Source of the DNA: Pararhizobium polonicum
Lineage (GTDB): Bacteria > Pseudomonadota > Alphaproteobacteria > Rhizobiales > Rhizobiaceae
Direction: 5' to 3'
DNA: 64,000 nt
Assembly: GCF_001687365.1 (NCBI RefSeq)
Contig: NZ_LGLV01000018.1
Location: 1-64,000 of the forward strand
Shown: positions 1 to 8,152 of the stretch, in pieces
Layout of the letters: every line of letters begins with the position of its first letter
How positions within the stretch are numbered: position 1 is the first letter of the stretch
Program-made: the position numbers and the translations under genes
Notes under the pieces: model-generated
Seen by the model: the letters and a program-made list of their open reading frames with translations, nothing else
Told to the model about the DNA's origin: nothing
The model's database searches: none

Positions 1-574
1 CACCGGTTTGCGTTGCCGGCGAGGCGGAGCCGGTGCCCGGACGGTTTGGCGAAACGCGCGTCAGATCCCCGGGGCTGCGTGAAAGGCGGTTCTCCTCCGG
101 TTCGTGAAAGCGGGCCGGGCGTGCCGGGTAGCCACACCACGGGCGGTTCACCCCGCCGGACGGCTTTGCCGTCCATGGGTCCAGGGCTAAACCCCGCCGC
201 ATTGAAAGGCCTGGCGGATAAGCGGCCAGGCTGGGGCATTGGAGGCTTTTCCCTCAAAAAGGGAGAGGCGTAGAAGAACCTGAGAAGCGCGGCAAAAGAC
301 ACCGAAACGGGGCACGGCGTGTGTCACCTACTACTTTACTCTGAGGCATACGTTGTGCCCCGGCCACCTGCTCTTTGAAAACCCACGGCGACTTGTTCGC
401 GCGTGGACCGAAGGTATTGCAAATGCCGGACAACCGAAGCTGTTGCGCGCAGCGGGATGATCGCGGTAGATGATGTCCGGAGACGCAATGCCTCGAGGCC
501 TTGATTGCATCGGCACCGATGCTGGCCAGGACGCGTCCCGAAAAGCGGACACAGAGATGCGGGGTCGAAGGACG
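1..574. other. Left-edge non-coding region with several short hairpins
   Basis: I see no convincing gene here. An 86-codon open frame (13-273) has no ribosome binding site and no recognisable protein. The stretch is GC-rich and holds closely spaced perfect inverted repeats: GGCGG/CCGCC at 142-157, GGACGGC-ttt-GCCGTCC at 158-174, GCCTGGC/GCCAGGC at 209-231 and TCCCT/AGGGA at 250-264. A longer-range CGGGGCA/TGCCCCG pair spans about 313-361. No U-rich terminator follows any of them. It may be a structured transcript or remnants of repeats; I recognise no RNA family. Confidence 0.4.
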
Positions 575-805
575 ATGAACAGGTTTGAGGGCAACGGCAA
601 CAGGGAAGCCAAAATCCGCTATCTCGATGGCGATTTCCAGATCGTCCTGCCCGGATCGCATGTCATCTGCGCCATTACCGGCGCCACCATTCCCGTCGAT
701 GAGCTGCGCTACTGGAGTGTCGCCCGCCAGGAGCCCTATGCCGACGCGGAAGCCTCCTATGAGGCCGACAAACGCGCCGGAATCCTGCCGAACCAGACGG
801 CCTAG
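575..805 (+). CDS. DUF2093 domain protein
   Basis: This 76-residue protein starts MNRFEGNGNREAKIRYLDG and carries the near-invariant DUF2093 core (REAKIRYLDGDFQIV, then PGSHVICAITG and DELRYWSVARQEPY). Its function is unknown. The family is a small cytoplasmic protein of alphaproteobacteria and, from memory, commonly sits next to lpxK, as here, where the two genes converge with 42 bases between them. I chose the internal ATG because the family begins at this methionine and the upstream part of the open frame has no family similarity. Two conserved cysteine-free blocks make up the whole protein; there is no signal peptide or membrane segment. Confidence 0.85.
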   Translation: MNRFEGNGNREAKIRYLDGDFQIVLPGSHVICAITGATIPVDELRYWSVARQEPYADAEASYEADKRAGILPNQTA

Positions 806-847
806 AGTCACCTCTCTTCCCGCAAGAGATGACACAGGCGTTTCCGA

Positions 848-1885
848 CTATTTCGGTTGTTTGCGCAGGCTGCGCGCCCGCGCCGCCTTCAGCGCCGCGT
901 CGATGATCTTGCCCGGTGAGCCGGGATCGTCGAAACGGATTTCCACCTCGATCACCTTGCTCTTTTCCATCAGTTCGGCGGCGCGGCCATGCTCGGGTTC
1001 GAGCCGCACCATGTCCTTGGCGGTGGTCACCAGCTGGTAGCCGTGGGCGGCCGCGTGGTCGAGCAGTTCGGCGATCTCGTCCTCGGAAAAATGGTGATGA
1101 TCGGGAAAGCTGCGGGTCTCCGTCAGCACCGCGCCCGTTTCCCGGACGGTCCGGAAAAACTTCTCCGGGTCGGCGATGCCCGCCCAGGCCAGAACCGGGA
1201 CGTCCTTCAGCCCGGCATCGTCGAGATGCTCGACATTGGCCTGGTAGATCTGCTTGCCGGCCCGGGCCGCCCGGCGGATCAGCGGATCGGCGCGATCGCC
1301 ATTGCCGATTTTCAGCAGAGCCGAGGCGTGGCTGATCTGCTGGCGGAGCGGCGCGCGCACCGGCCCGGACGGAATGAGGAAACCGTTGCCGATCCCCCTG
1401 CGGCTATCGATCACCAGCAGGGAGAAATCAAACACCAGCCGGGCGCTCTGGAAACCATCGTCCATGATGATGAGATCGGCCCCTTCGGCCACCAGCCTGC
1501 GGGCGCCCTCGACACGCTTGCGGCAGATCACCGCCAGCCCCTCGCGCGCCAGAAGCAGCGGCTCGTCGCCGACATCGCGGGCACGATGATGGGCGGGATC
1601 GACGACGGTGGTCACATCGAGCGAGCCGCCGTAGCCGCGGCTGAGAAACCCCGGTTTCAGTCCACGCTGCCGGGCGGCGCGGGCGAGCCCGATCGCCGTC
1701 GGCGTCTTGCCGGCACCGCCGACGGTGAAATTGCCGACGCAGATGACCGGAACCGGCACCGAGGCGCGGCGCGCATGATCCATGCGCGAGCCGGAAATGC
1801 GTCCGTAAATCCAGGAGAACGGCCAAAGGCCGTAAGCGCGCCAATCCGCCTTGGTCCACCAGAATGGTGGTGCATCAGAAACCAT
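848..1885 (-). CDS. lpxK: Tetraacyldisaccharide 4'-kinase LpxK
   Basis: LpxK phosphorylates the 4' position of tetraacyldisaccharide-1-phosphate to make lipid IVA, at the cytoplasmic face of the inner membrane. The 345-residue length is normal. The N terminus ([23 protein letters not shown]) is the amphipathic/membrane part. A Walker A loop, [12 protein letters not shown], lies near residues 52-63, followed by [18 protein letters not shown] and the acidic LIIMDDGFQ motif near residue 140. AAGGA lies 3 bases before the ATG, with GGAGG further upstream. In related genomes, from memory, it follows waaA on the same strand; here a flagellin and a HAD gene separate the two, so its promoter must lie in 1886-2206 or the transcript must run antisense through the flagellin. 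Confidence 0.96.
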   Translation of the reverse strand: MVSDAPPFWWTKADWRAYGLWPFSWIYGRISGSRMDHARRASVPVPVICVGNFTVGGAGKTPTAIGLARAARQRGLKPGFLSRGYGGSLDVTTVVDPAHHRARDVGDEPLLLAREGLAVICRKRVEGARRLVAEGADLIIMDDGFQSARLVFDFSLLVIDSRRGIGNGFLIPSGPVRAPLRQQISHASALLKIGNGDRADPLIRRAARAGKQIYQANVEHLDDAGLKDVPVLAWAGIADPEKFFRTVRETGAVLTETRSFPDHHHFSEDEIAELLDHAAAHGYQLVTTAKDMVRLEPEHGRAAELMEKSKVIEVEIRFDDPGSPGKIIDAALKAARARSLRKQPK

Positions 1886-1964
1886 CAGTCCTTCCAGGCC
1901 TCCCCCGCCAGCCGGTTGCTCCCGGTTTTCGCAATCTTCCGCGCGGCGAAATTCTTGTCATGTC

Positions 1965-1999
1965 CGGGCCTCTTTTTTCTGAAGGAAAAAAGAGGCCCG
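1965..1999. repeat. Perfect 14-bp inverted repeat between lpxK and the flagellin gene
   Basis: The arms CGGGCCTCTTTTTT (1965-1978) and AAAAAAGAGGCCCG (1986-1999) are perfectly complementary around a 7-base loop. The T-run sits on the loop side of the GC stem on both strands, the reverse of an intrinsic terminator. It lies in a divergent intergenic space, upstream of both lpxK and the flagellin gene, so it may be a regulatory dyad or the relic of an inserted sequence. Confidence 0.6.
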
Positions 2000-2206
2000 A
2001 TCCGCGACACAAAACGGCAGATTGCCGGCAATTGCAAGCCTTGCACGGGCCAGCCACACAATCAGCCGTTCATCCAGCAATTGCGGCATCGCTCCCGGCA
2101 CGTTCAAAAGCGCGTGTGATAAACCGGGCATTAACCAGTCTGCGGCACTCTGGATTAACCACATTTGGTAACTTCCGTTTTCCTGTTTTTCGTAGCGGAC
2201 CTTAAA

Positions 2207-3304
2207 ATGACGAATGTAAGCTTCAACGCTGCGGCCACGGCCGCTTTGGCGGTTTTGCGCCGTAACTCCAGCGCACATGACTGGCTCCAGAACGTCGTCA
2301 CGACGGGCATGCGGGTATCGGGAGCCGCTGACAATGCCGCCTACTGGTCGATCGCCACCGACATGCGCAACACCACCAAGGCGACGAGCACCGTGATCGA
2401 TGCCCTGGAACTGGGCGCCGCACTCGTCGATGTCGCCTACACGGCCATGGATGCCCTCGTTGACGTCACCTCGGAGATCAAGGCCAAGATCCTGACCATG
2501 AAAGAGCCGGGCGTCGACCGCTACAAGGTCAGCGCGGAAATCTACGAACTGGAAAAACAGTTCCTCTCGATCACCGAATCCGCGTCGTTCAATGGCCGCA
2601 ACCTTCTGGCGCCGGGCAAGCTGAACTATACGGAAAAAACCTATGTCGACGGCAACGGCAAGACGCTGAAATATATCGAGATGGGCGCCCCGGACGCCAA
2701 TCTCGTCTTCGACGGCATCGTGGCGAACTACACCAAAGGCAGTATCGGCATCATCAATATCTATGGCGACAGCAACCTCAACGTCTTCGGCCCGGCCAGC
2801 TACAAGAACGAGGACGGCACCATTTCCGCCCAGAGCGGGCTTGTCGATACGCCGCAGGCCGACGGCCTGACCGGTGGCGTGGCGCATGAAGACCCGGCCA
2901 AGACAACCGCATGGCTGCCGGCCTTCAACGGCCGCACCCAGATCGGCTTTGCCAATGGCGGCCAGACCGACGACATGTTCAGCGCCTCGCATATGGGAGA
3001 AGTGCCCGACGGCCTCGTCGATTACGCCACAGACCAGCTTCTGGCGCGCTACGATAATATCCATAAGACGCTGACCGACCGCGCCGCGACGCTCGGGTCG
3101 CTCGCCATGCGCATCGACATGCAGACGGATTTCAACAAAACCCTGACCGCAACGATCCAGAAGGGGATCGGCCGTCTGGTGGATGCCGACATGAGCGATG
3201 CCTCGACCAAGCTGAAAGCCATCCAGTCGCAGGTCCAGCTGGCCGTTCAGGCGCTCAACATCGCCAACAATGCCCCGTCCCTGCTGATGCAGCTGTTCCG
3301 GTAA
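2207..3304 (+). CDS. Divergent orphan flagellin
   Basis: A 365-residue flagellin-type filament protein. The N-terminal D0/D1 region has the rhizobial signature ADNAAYWSIATDMRN (about residues 43-57), then DALELGAALVDVAYTAMD and ITESASFNGRNLL. The C terminus has GRLVDADMSDASTKLKAIQ and ends LLMQLFR, matching the flagellin D0 helix. The middle (about residues 135-265) is variable, as expected. The segment around residues 17-35 differs from the usual rhizobial LR-x-TQ-x-RISSG pattern. I chose the ATG at 2207, which gives the standard MT-N start; an upstream TTG would add 14 unlikely residues. No other flagellar gene is in the window. It might be a minor filament subunit or a paralogue with another role. 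Confidence 0.85.
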   Translation: MTNVSFNAAATAALAVLRRNSSAHDWLQNVVTTGMRVSGAADNAAYWSIATDMRNTTKATSTVIDALELGAALVDVAYTAMDALVDVTSEIKAKILTMKEPGVDRYKVSAEIYELEKQFLSITESASFNGRNLLAPGKLNYTEKTYVDGNGKTLKYIEMGAPDANLVFDGIVANYTKGSIGIINIYGDSNLNVFGPASYKNEDGTISAQSGLVDTPQADGLTGGVAHEDPAKTTAWLPAFNGRTQIGFANGGQTDDMFSASHMGEVPDGLVDYATDQLLARYDNIHKTLTDRAATLGSLAMRIDMQTDFNKTLTATIQKGIGRLVDADMSDASTKLKAIQSQVQLAVQALNIANNAPSLLMQLFR

Positions 3305-3322
3305 GACAGGCAGAGGCAGCGG

Positions 3323-4030
3323 CTAGACGAGCACCGTCTCAAGTTCGGTGATGTCGTTGAGGCAATGATCAGACGCCGCAGCCAGAGACTGCGGCGAGCC
3401 GGTACCGGTGAGTACGGCGACCGTCAGGCCGACGCCGGCATTGCGGCCCATGTGGAGATCGTGGTTGTTGTCGCCGACCACGGCGACCTGATGCGGTTCC
3501 AGCCCCGTCGCCGCGCAGAAGCCGAGCACCATGCCCGGCTGCGGCTTGGTGCCGAAGCCGCTGTCATAGCCGGCGACATAATGCAGGTAGCCATCGAAGC
3601 CGAAGCGCTTGGCCGTCTCGCGGATCGAGCGTTCGTTGTCGCTGGAGGCAACGCCGAGCCGGTAGCCCTTGGCGTGCAGGCCGGCGAAGAAGATGGCGAG
3701 ATCGGTGACCGGCACCGCATAGGCGGCCGAATTGGAAAACAACCCGTCGAGCTTCACCGTCAGCCCCTCGACGGTGTAGGGCGCACCGGCGGCGACCATG
3801 CCGGTGGCGATCTCGACCGTGTTGCCGGCTGCGAGCAGGCTGTCCGGCGTCACATAGCCGGTGTCCGGGTCCATACCACCCGCCACCAGCAGCCGCCTCG
3901 CCAGTTCGGCATCGCCATCGGCGGCGATGCTGGCCACTTCATAGTTCACCGGAACCCAGCTTTTGGCATAGTCGAGCAGCGTGCCGTCCTTGTCGAAGAG
4001 GATGCCGGCTATCCCTTTTTCGGTTGTCAT
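3323..4030 (-). CDS. HAD-family hydrolase, phosphoglycolate-phosphatase-like
   Basis: This 235-residue protein has all four HAD motifs: FDKDGTLLDY near residue 11 (nucleophile Asp and acid/base Asp), a Ser in VASSDNE near 131, Lys in TKPQP near 163, and GDNNHD near 187. It is a soluble phosphatase whose substrate cannot be told from sequence; phosphoglycolate phosphatase is the closest general description. I chose the second ATG because GGCGGA stands 6 bases before it; the ATG two codons earlier would lack spacing. It follows waaA by 25 bases on the same strand and is probably co-transcribed. It faces the flagellin gene tail to tail. Confidence 0.85.
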   Translation of the reverse strand: MTTEKGIAGILFDKDGTLLDYAKSWVPVNYEVASIAADGDAELARRLLVAGGMDPDTGYVTPDSLLAAGNTVEIATGMVAAGAPYTVEGLTVKLDGLFSNSAAYAVPVTDLAIFFAGLHAKGYRLGVASSDNERSIRETAKRFGFDGYLHYVAGYDSGFGTKPQPGMVLGFCAATGLEPHQVAVVGDNNHDLHMGRNAGVGLTVAVLTGTGSPQSLAAASDHCLNDITELETVLV

Positions 4031-4055
4031 ATGCATTCCGCCAGAAGATTAAGGG

Positions 4056-5369
4056 TCAGTTGTCGCCGCGCGGCTGCAGCCGCGCCTTCACCGTCAGCGG
4101 ATTGATATAGGGCTCCAGTCCCCGGATCGTCGCCGACAGTGCTCCGCGCATTTCATGCACGGTTTCAAGCCCGGCATCGATCATCTTGCGACGCACTTCG
4201 TCGTTGATAAGCAGATAGTTGACGCCCTTGGCCAGCATCTCGACATCGCGGATGATCTTGGCGCTGCCGTTCTTGGCCAGCATCTGGTAGGTGTCGCGGA
4301 AATTCTGGACATTGCCGCCCGACAGGATGGCGCAGCCGAGCATGGCCGGCTCCAGCGGGTTCTGCCCGCCCTCGGCAAACAGCGAGCGCCCGACGAAGGC
4401 CACCTCGGTCATCCGCAGGTACAGGCCCATCTCGCCGATCGTATCGCCGAGGAAGATGTCCGTTTCCGGCGTGATCGGGTCGTTGCGGGTACGCCGGGCG
4501 ACCGTCAGTCCCTTGGCGTTCAGCATCGCCTCGATCGCGTCGCAACGTTCGGGGTGGCGCGGCACGATGATGGTCAGCAGTCCCGTGCGCTCCTTGAGCG
4601 CACGGTGGACGATGCCGGCAGCATTCTCCTCGCCCTCGAAGGTCGAGATGGCAGCCCAGGTCTTACGGTCGCGGATCTGCTGGCGGTAGTGCTTCAGGGC
4701 GTTGCCGTCATGCGGCGGCGCGTCGGTATCGACCTTCAGATTGCCGGATACCATGACCGGCAGCGCACCGAGCGTGCGAAAACGATCGGCATCGAGTTCC
4801 GACTGGGCGATGACCAGCGCCAGGTTCTCAAACAGCGCGTCAGCAAGCCAGGGGCGCTTCTTCCAGCGGCCGAAGGTCCGGTCCGACAGGCGGCCGTTGA
4901 CCAGGACCTGGGGAATATGGCGCTGGCCAAGCTCCACCATGGTCATCGGCCATATCTCGGATTCGGCGATGATGGCCAGATCCGGCTCCCAGTAATCGAG
5001 GAAGCGGCTGACGGCCGGCTTGAAATCGAGCGGCACATATTGATGGATGATGCTGGGACCCAGCCGTTCGGCAGCAACGCGCGCCGATGTCTTCGTTCCG
5101 GTGGTCAGCACGATGGCGATGCCGCGGCGCGAGACTTCCTTGATCAGCGGAATGACAGCGGTGGTCTCGCCGACGCTGGCGGCATGAAACCAGACCAGCG
5201 GCCCTTGCGGGCGCGGCGCGCTGGCGTGACCGTAGCGCTCCTGGCGGCGGGTGCCGTCTTCCTTGCCCTTGGCGGCGCGGGCGGCCAGATAGGACCAGAC
5301 GAACGGGTAGATCGCGGTGCCGATCCAGCGGTAGCTGGATAGCGCCAGCCGGGCAAGCATGCGGCTCAT
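4056..5369 (-). CDS. waaA: 3-deoxy-D-manno-octulosonic acid (Kdo) transferase
   Basis: WaaA (KdtA) transfers Kdo from CMP-Kdo to lipid IVA at the inner membrane, building the LPS inner core. It is 437 residues, as expected. An N-terminal hydrophobic anchor (about residues 10-32) is followed by WFHAASVGE near residue 60, the GT30 signature containing the catalytic Glu. Downstream come LTTGTKTSA, the AESEIWP motif near 136, and FVGRSLFAEGGQNPLEPAM, the CMP-Kdo binding region near 330. GGAGG lies 9 bases before the ATG. Upstream on the same strand are DUF4170, cysQ and pmbA. From memory a DUF374 acyltransferase-like gene often sits between DUF4170 and waaA in relatives; it is absent here. Confidence 0.96.
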   Translation of the reverse strand: MSRMLARLALSSYRWIGTAIYPFVWSYLAARAAKGKEDGTRRQERYGHASAPRPQGPLVWFHAASVGETTAVIPLIKEVSRRGIAIVLTTGTKTSARVAAERLGPSIIHQYVPLDFKPAVSRFLDYWEPDLAIIAESEIWPMTMVELGQRHIPQVLVNGRLSDRTFGRWKKRPWLADALFENLALVIAQSELDADRFRTLGALPVMVSGNLKVDTDAPPHDGNALKHYRQQIRDRKTWAAISTFEGEENAAGIVHRALKERTGLLTIIVPRHPERCDAIEAMLNAKGLTVARRTRNDPITPETDIFLGDTIGEMGLYLRMTEVAFVGRSLFAEGGQNPLEPAMLGCAILSGGNVQNFRDTYQMLAKNGSAKIIRDVEMLAKGVNYLLINDEVRRKMIDAGLETVHEMRGALSATIRGLEPYINPLTVKARLQPRGDN

Positions 5370-5460
5370 GAGGACAGACCTCCGCCGCCGGAACGCAAAG
5401 CGCCCACGCCAATAGCGGCCCCTTCAGGCGCGCGCCGTGCCTGTCCGAAACGCTCCGGCA

Positions 5461-5697
5461 TCAAGCCTGTTCCGGATCGAGGAGCCGGTGCATGTGCACG
5501 ATGAAATAACGCATATGGGCGTTGTCGACCGTCATCTGCGCCTTGGACTTCCAGGCGGTCAGAGCGCTGTCGTAATCAGGGAAGATGCCGACGACGTCGA
5601 GCTTGTCCAGATCGCGGAACTGCACGCCGGTGAGTGTCGTCAATTCGCCGCCGAACACCAGATGCAGCCGCTGTTTTACTTCCGAATTCTGAGCCAT
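5461..5697 (-). CDS. DUF4170 domain protein
   Basis: A 78-residue soluble protein, MAQNSEVKQRLHLVFGGELT onward, with the DUF4170 core VVGIFPDYDSALTAWKSKAQ and the closing MRYFIVHMHRLLDPEQ. The function is unknown. In alphaproteobacteria it is conserved beside cysQ and waaA (recalled, not searched), and that arrangement is kept here, with cysQ 60 bases upstream on the same strand. It may be co-transcribed with the LPS genes. No signal peptide or cysteine is present. Confidence 0.85.
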   Translation of the reverse strand: MAQNSEVKQRLHLVFGGELTTLTGVQFRDLDKLDVVGIFPDYDSALTAWKSKAQMTVDNAHMRYFIVHMHRLLDPEQA

Positions 5698-5757
5698 CAG
5701 ACCTTCCGATTTTCTTGACGTATTTTGCTCGTGGTTTGCGGCATTCAGCCGGAAAGG

Positions 5758-6570
5758 TCAATGGCCCTCCAGCCCTTGCGACGCGGCAATCAATGCCGGT
5801 AACGCGGGCTTTGCCGCAGCACACAGGACCGTATGACGAACATTGGGGCGATTGTAGGAAAGCGGCTGTGCATCCAGGTTGGAAAGCACGCCGCCCGCCC
5901 GTTCGAGGATCAGGTCGGCGGCTGCCAGATCCCAGTCATGGGAGTTTTTCTTGACGATGGTGCCATCGATCCGGCCATCGGCGATCATGGCGATCCGGTA
6001 GGCAAGAGAGGGCACATGGGCGATGCGCGACATGCCCGACCGGTAGCCGGGCTCGAGCAAGCCGACGGTCTCCTCGGCCAGCGCGATCCGGAGCACCGCG
6101 CCGTTCTCCGCCCGGACCGCGATCGGCTCGCCATTCTTCAGGGCCACCCCCGTCTGCGTCGCCTGAAACAGTTCGCCGAGCGCCGGCGCAAACAGCACGC
6201 CTGCGACCGGACGCCCCAGATGCACGACGGCGACGCTGACGCACCAGACATCCTTGCCGGCAATGAAGGCACGGGTCCCGTCGATCGGATCGACGACGAA
6301 GACGGTATCGCAGCCGAGCCGCGCCTCGTCATCGTCGGTCTCCTCCGACAGCCAGCCGTAATTGGGCCGCGCCGCCAGCAGCTTTTCCTTGAGAATATCG
6401 TTGGCGGCATAATCGGCTTCGCTGACAGGCGAACGGCCGCCGTTCTTCCACTGGACGTCAGGATCCTTGCGGAAATAGGAGAGCGCCTTTTCGCCCGCGG
6501 CCTTCGCCGCCATCGTGATCAGTTCCAGATCACTGGACCATTGCTCCGGCGCTGGGCGGGCGGCGTTCAT
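5758..6570 (-). CDS. cysQ: 3'(2'),5'-bisphosphate nucleotidase CysQ (inositol monophosphatase family)
   Basis: A 270-residue member of the Li+-sensitive phosphatase superfamily. It should remove the 3'-phosphate from phosphoadenosine phosphate, a by-product of sulfate activation. The metal-binding motifs are visible: GWLSEETDDD near residue 72, VDPIDGTRAFIAG near 92, and HDWDLAAADLILERAGG near 210. The CysQ-like features are the AFIAGKDVWCVSVAVV segment and the length. General inositol monophosphatase activity cannot be excluded. It sits between pmbA and DUF4170 on the same strand, 62 bases after pmbA, in an apparent pmbA-cysQ-DUF4170-waaA run. Confidence 0.9.
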   Translation of the reverse strand: MNAARPAPEQWSSDLELITMAAKAAGEKALSYFRKDPDVQWKNGGRSPVSEADYAANDILKEKLLAARPNYGWLSEETDDDEARLGCDTVFVVDPIDGTRAFIAGKDVWCVSVAVVHLGRPVAGVLFAPALGELFQATQTGVALKNGEPIAVRAENGAVLRIALAEETVGLLEPGYRSGMSRIAHVPSLAYRIAMIADGRIDGTIVKKNSHDWDLAAADLILERAGGVLSNLDAQPLSYNRPNVRHTVLCAAAKPALPALIAASQGLEGH

Positions 6571-6632
6571 CTCAGTCTTTCCATTTCCCGCGGCGCCATC
6601 GGCCGCGTTGAAGATCGGTGCCGGACGGCGGC

Positions 6633-7979
6633 TTACTTGCCGGCCAGCGTCATGCCCTCGATGGCAAGCGTCGGTGCGGCGACACCGAACTTGCGGTCGA
6701 TATCGTCGGCAAGCGTGATCGCCATGAACATCTGCTTGAGGTTCGAGGCAATCGTGACTTCCGATACCGGGAAGGTCAACTCGCCGTTCTCGATCCAGAA
6801 GCCCGAAGCGCCCCGGCTATACTCGCCGGTCAGCATATTGACGCCCTGGCCGATCAATTCGGTCACGTAGAAACCGGTTCTGACGTTGCGGATCAGCTCC
6901 TCGCGTGAGAGTTCGCCGGGTTCCAGCGCAAAATTCGTCGACGATGGCGAAACGGTAGTGCCACCGCGCGCGCCGCGGCCGTTGGTTTCGAGACCCAGTT
7001 CGCGGCCGGTAGAGGTGGAGAGAAACCAGTGCTGGAGCACCCCATCCTCGATCATCGACAGCTTCTGCCCGGTGATGCCTTCGCCATCGAAGGGGCGCGA
7101 GGACGAGCCGCGTACCACCAGCGGATCGTCGGTGACGGTAATGCCGGCCTTCATCACCGGCTTGCCCATCATATCGCGCAGGAAGCTGGTCTTGCGGGCA
7201 ACCGAGGCGCCGTTGATGGCACCGGCGATATGGCCGGCAAAACCGCGCGACATGCGCGGATCGAAAACGACGGTGACATTCTTCTGGGTCGGCACCTGGC
7301 GCGGACCGATGCGGGCGACCGCCCTCTCACCGGCGGTGCGGCCGATCTCTACGGCGGACTTCAGGTCGGCGAAATAGAGGCGGCTGTCGAAATCATAATC
7401 GCGCTCCATCTTGGTGCCGGTGCCGGCAATGGCACTGACGGAGCGGCCGAAGCGCGTCCCCATATAGGCACCGGAAAATCCATGCGAGGTGACGAGCACC
7501 ATGCCGCCCATGCCGGCCGACGCACCGGCGCCGCTGGAATTGGTGACGCCGCCAACGGCAAGGGCTGCCTCTTCGGCCTCGAGCGCGGCGGCGGTCAGAG
7601 CCTCCGTCGATACATCCGTCGGATCGAAAAGCTCGAGATCGGGGTAGGATTTCGCCAGGCGATCGCCATCGGCAAGGCTGGCGAACGGATCCTCGGGAGA
7701 GGCCTTGGCCATGGCGACGGCCCGCTCGGCCAGCACCTTCAGATCGAAACCCGGATTGGCCGAGACGCTGGCGACACGGCGGCCGACGAAGACACGCAGC
7801 GAGAAGTCGTCGCTCTCGGAAGCCTCCGTTCCCTCGACCTTGCCGAGCCGTACCGAGACGGAGCGCGAACGTCCCCGGACCACCACGGCATCCGCCTGAT
7901 CGGCGCCGGCTTTCAGCGCCAGATCGATGAGTGCGGTCGCCCTTGTCTGGAGAACGGCGGAATCGATAATATCGGACAT
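6633..7979 (-). CDS. pmbA: TldD/PmbA family metalloprotease regulator (TldE/PmbA)
   Basis: PmbA/TldE pairs with TldD in a cytoplasmic protease that processes unfolded or ribosomally made peptides. The 448-residue protein has the family's N-terminal domain (DQADAVVVRGRSRSVSVRLG) and the C-terminal glycine-rich sheet region (RGSSSRPFDGEGITGQKLSM, NGRGARGGTTVSPSSTNFAL, GQGVNMLTGEYSRGASGFWI). It has no HExxxH zinc motif, as expected for the TldE half; TldD is not in this window. I chose the second ATG, which AAAGG precedes by 7 bases. It heads a same-strand group with cysQ and DUF4170 and is divergent from the antiporter gene. Confidence 0.93.
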   Translation of the reverse strand: MSDIIDSAVLQTRATALIDLALKAGADQADAVVVRGRSRSVSVRLGKVEGTEASESDDFSLRVFVGRRVASVSANPGFDLKVLAERAVAMAKASPEDPFASLADGDRLAKSYPDLELFDPTDVSTEALTAAALEAEEAALAVGGVTNSSGAGASAGMGGMVLVTSHGFSGAYMGTRFGRSVSAIAGTGTKMERDYDFDSRLYFADLKSAVEIGRTAGERAVARIGPRQVPTQKNVTVVFDPRMSRGFAGHIAGAINGASVARKTSFLRDMMGKPVMKAGITVTDDPLVVRGSSSRPFDGEGITGQKLSMIEDGVLQHWFLSTSTGRELGLETNGRGARGGTTVSPSSTNFALEPGELSREELIRNVRTGFYVTELIGQGVNMLTGEYSRGASGFWIENGELTFPVSEVTIASNLKQMFMAITLADDIDRKFGVAAPTLAIEGMTLAGK

Positions 7980-8152
7980 GATTTGGCCTTTCATTCCCGC
8001 TCCATTTATTGTGCACTGGGACGGGCATCAAGGGCATATCCTGATTCTTCGCCGACGCCCCCGATGAAATACCGAATTGCGGGCAAACTCCTGCCCAAGC
8101 CGAGACGCCAAAGCCCCGTGAAAACCGCCGTGGCCAAGAAAGAGCATACCCA

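Noticed and set aside
254..835. Minus-strand 193-codon frame across the DUF2093 gene
   Set aside because: It is antisense to a well-conserved small protein and has no family resemblance.
1965..1999. Inverted repeat read as a terminator of lpxK or flagellin
   Set aside because: The T-run is on the loop side and the site is upstream of both genes, so it cannot terminate either in the usual way.
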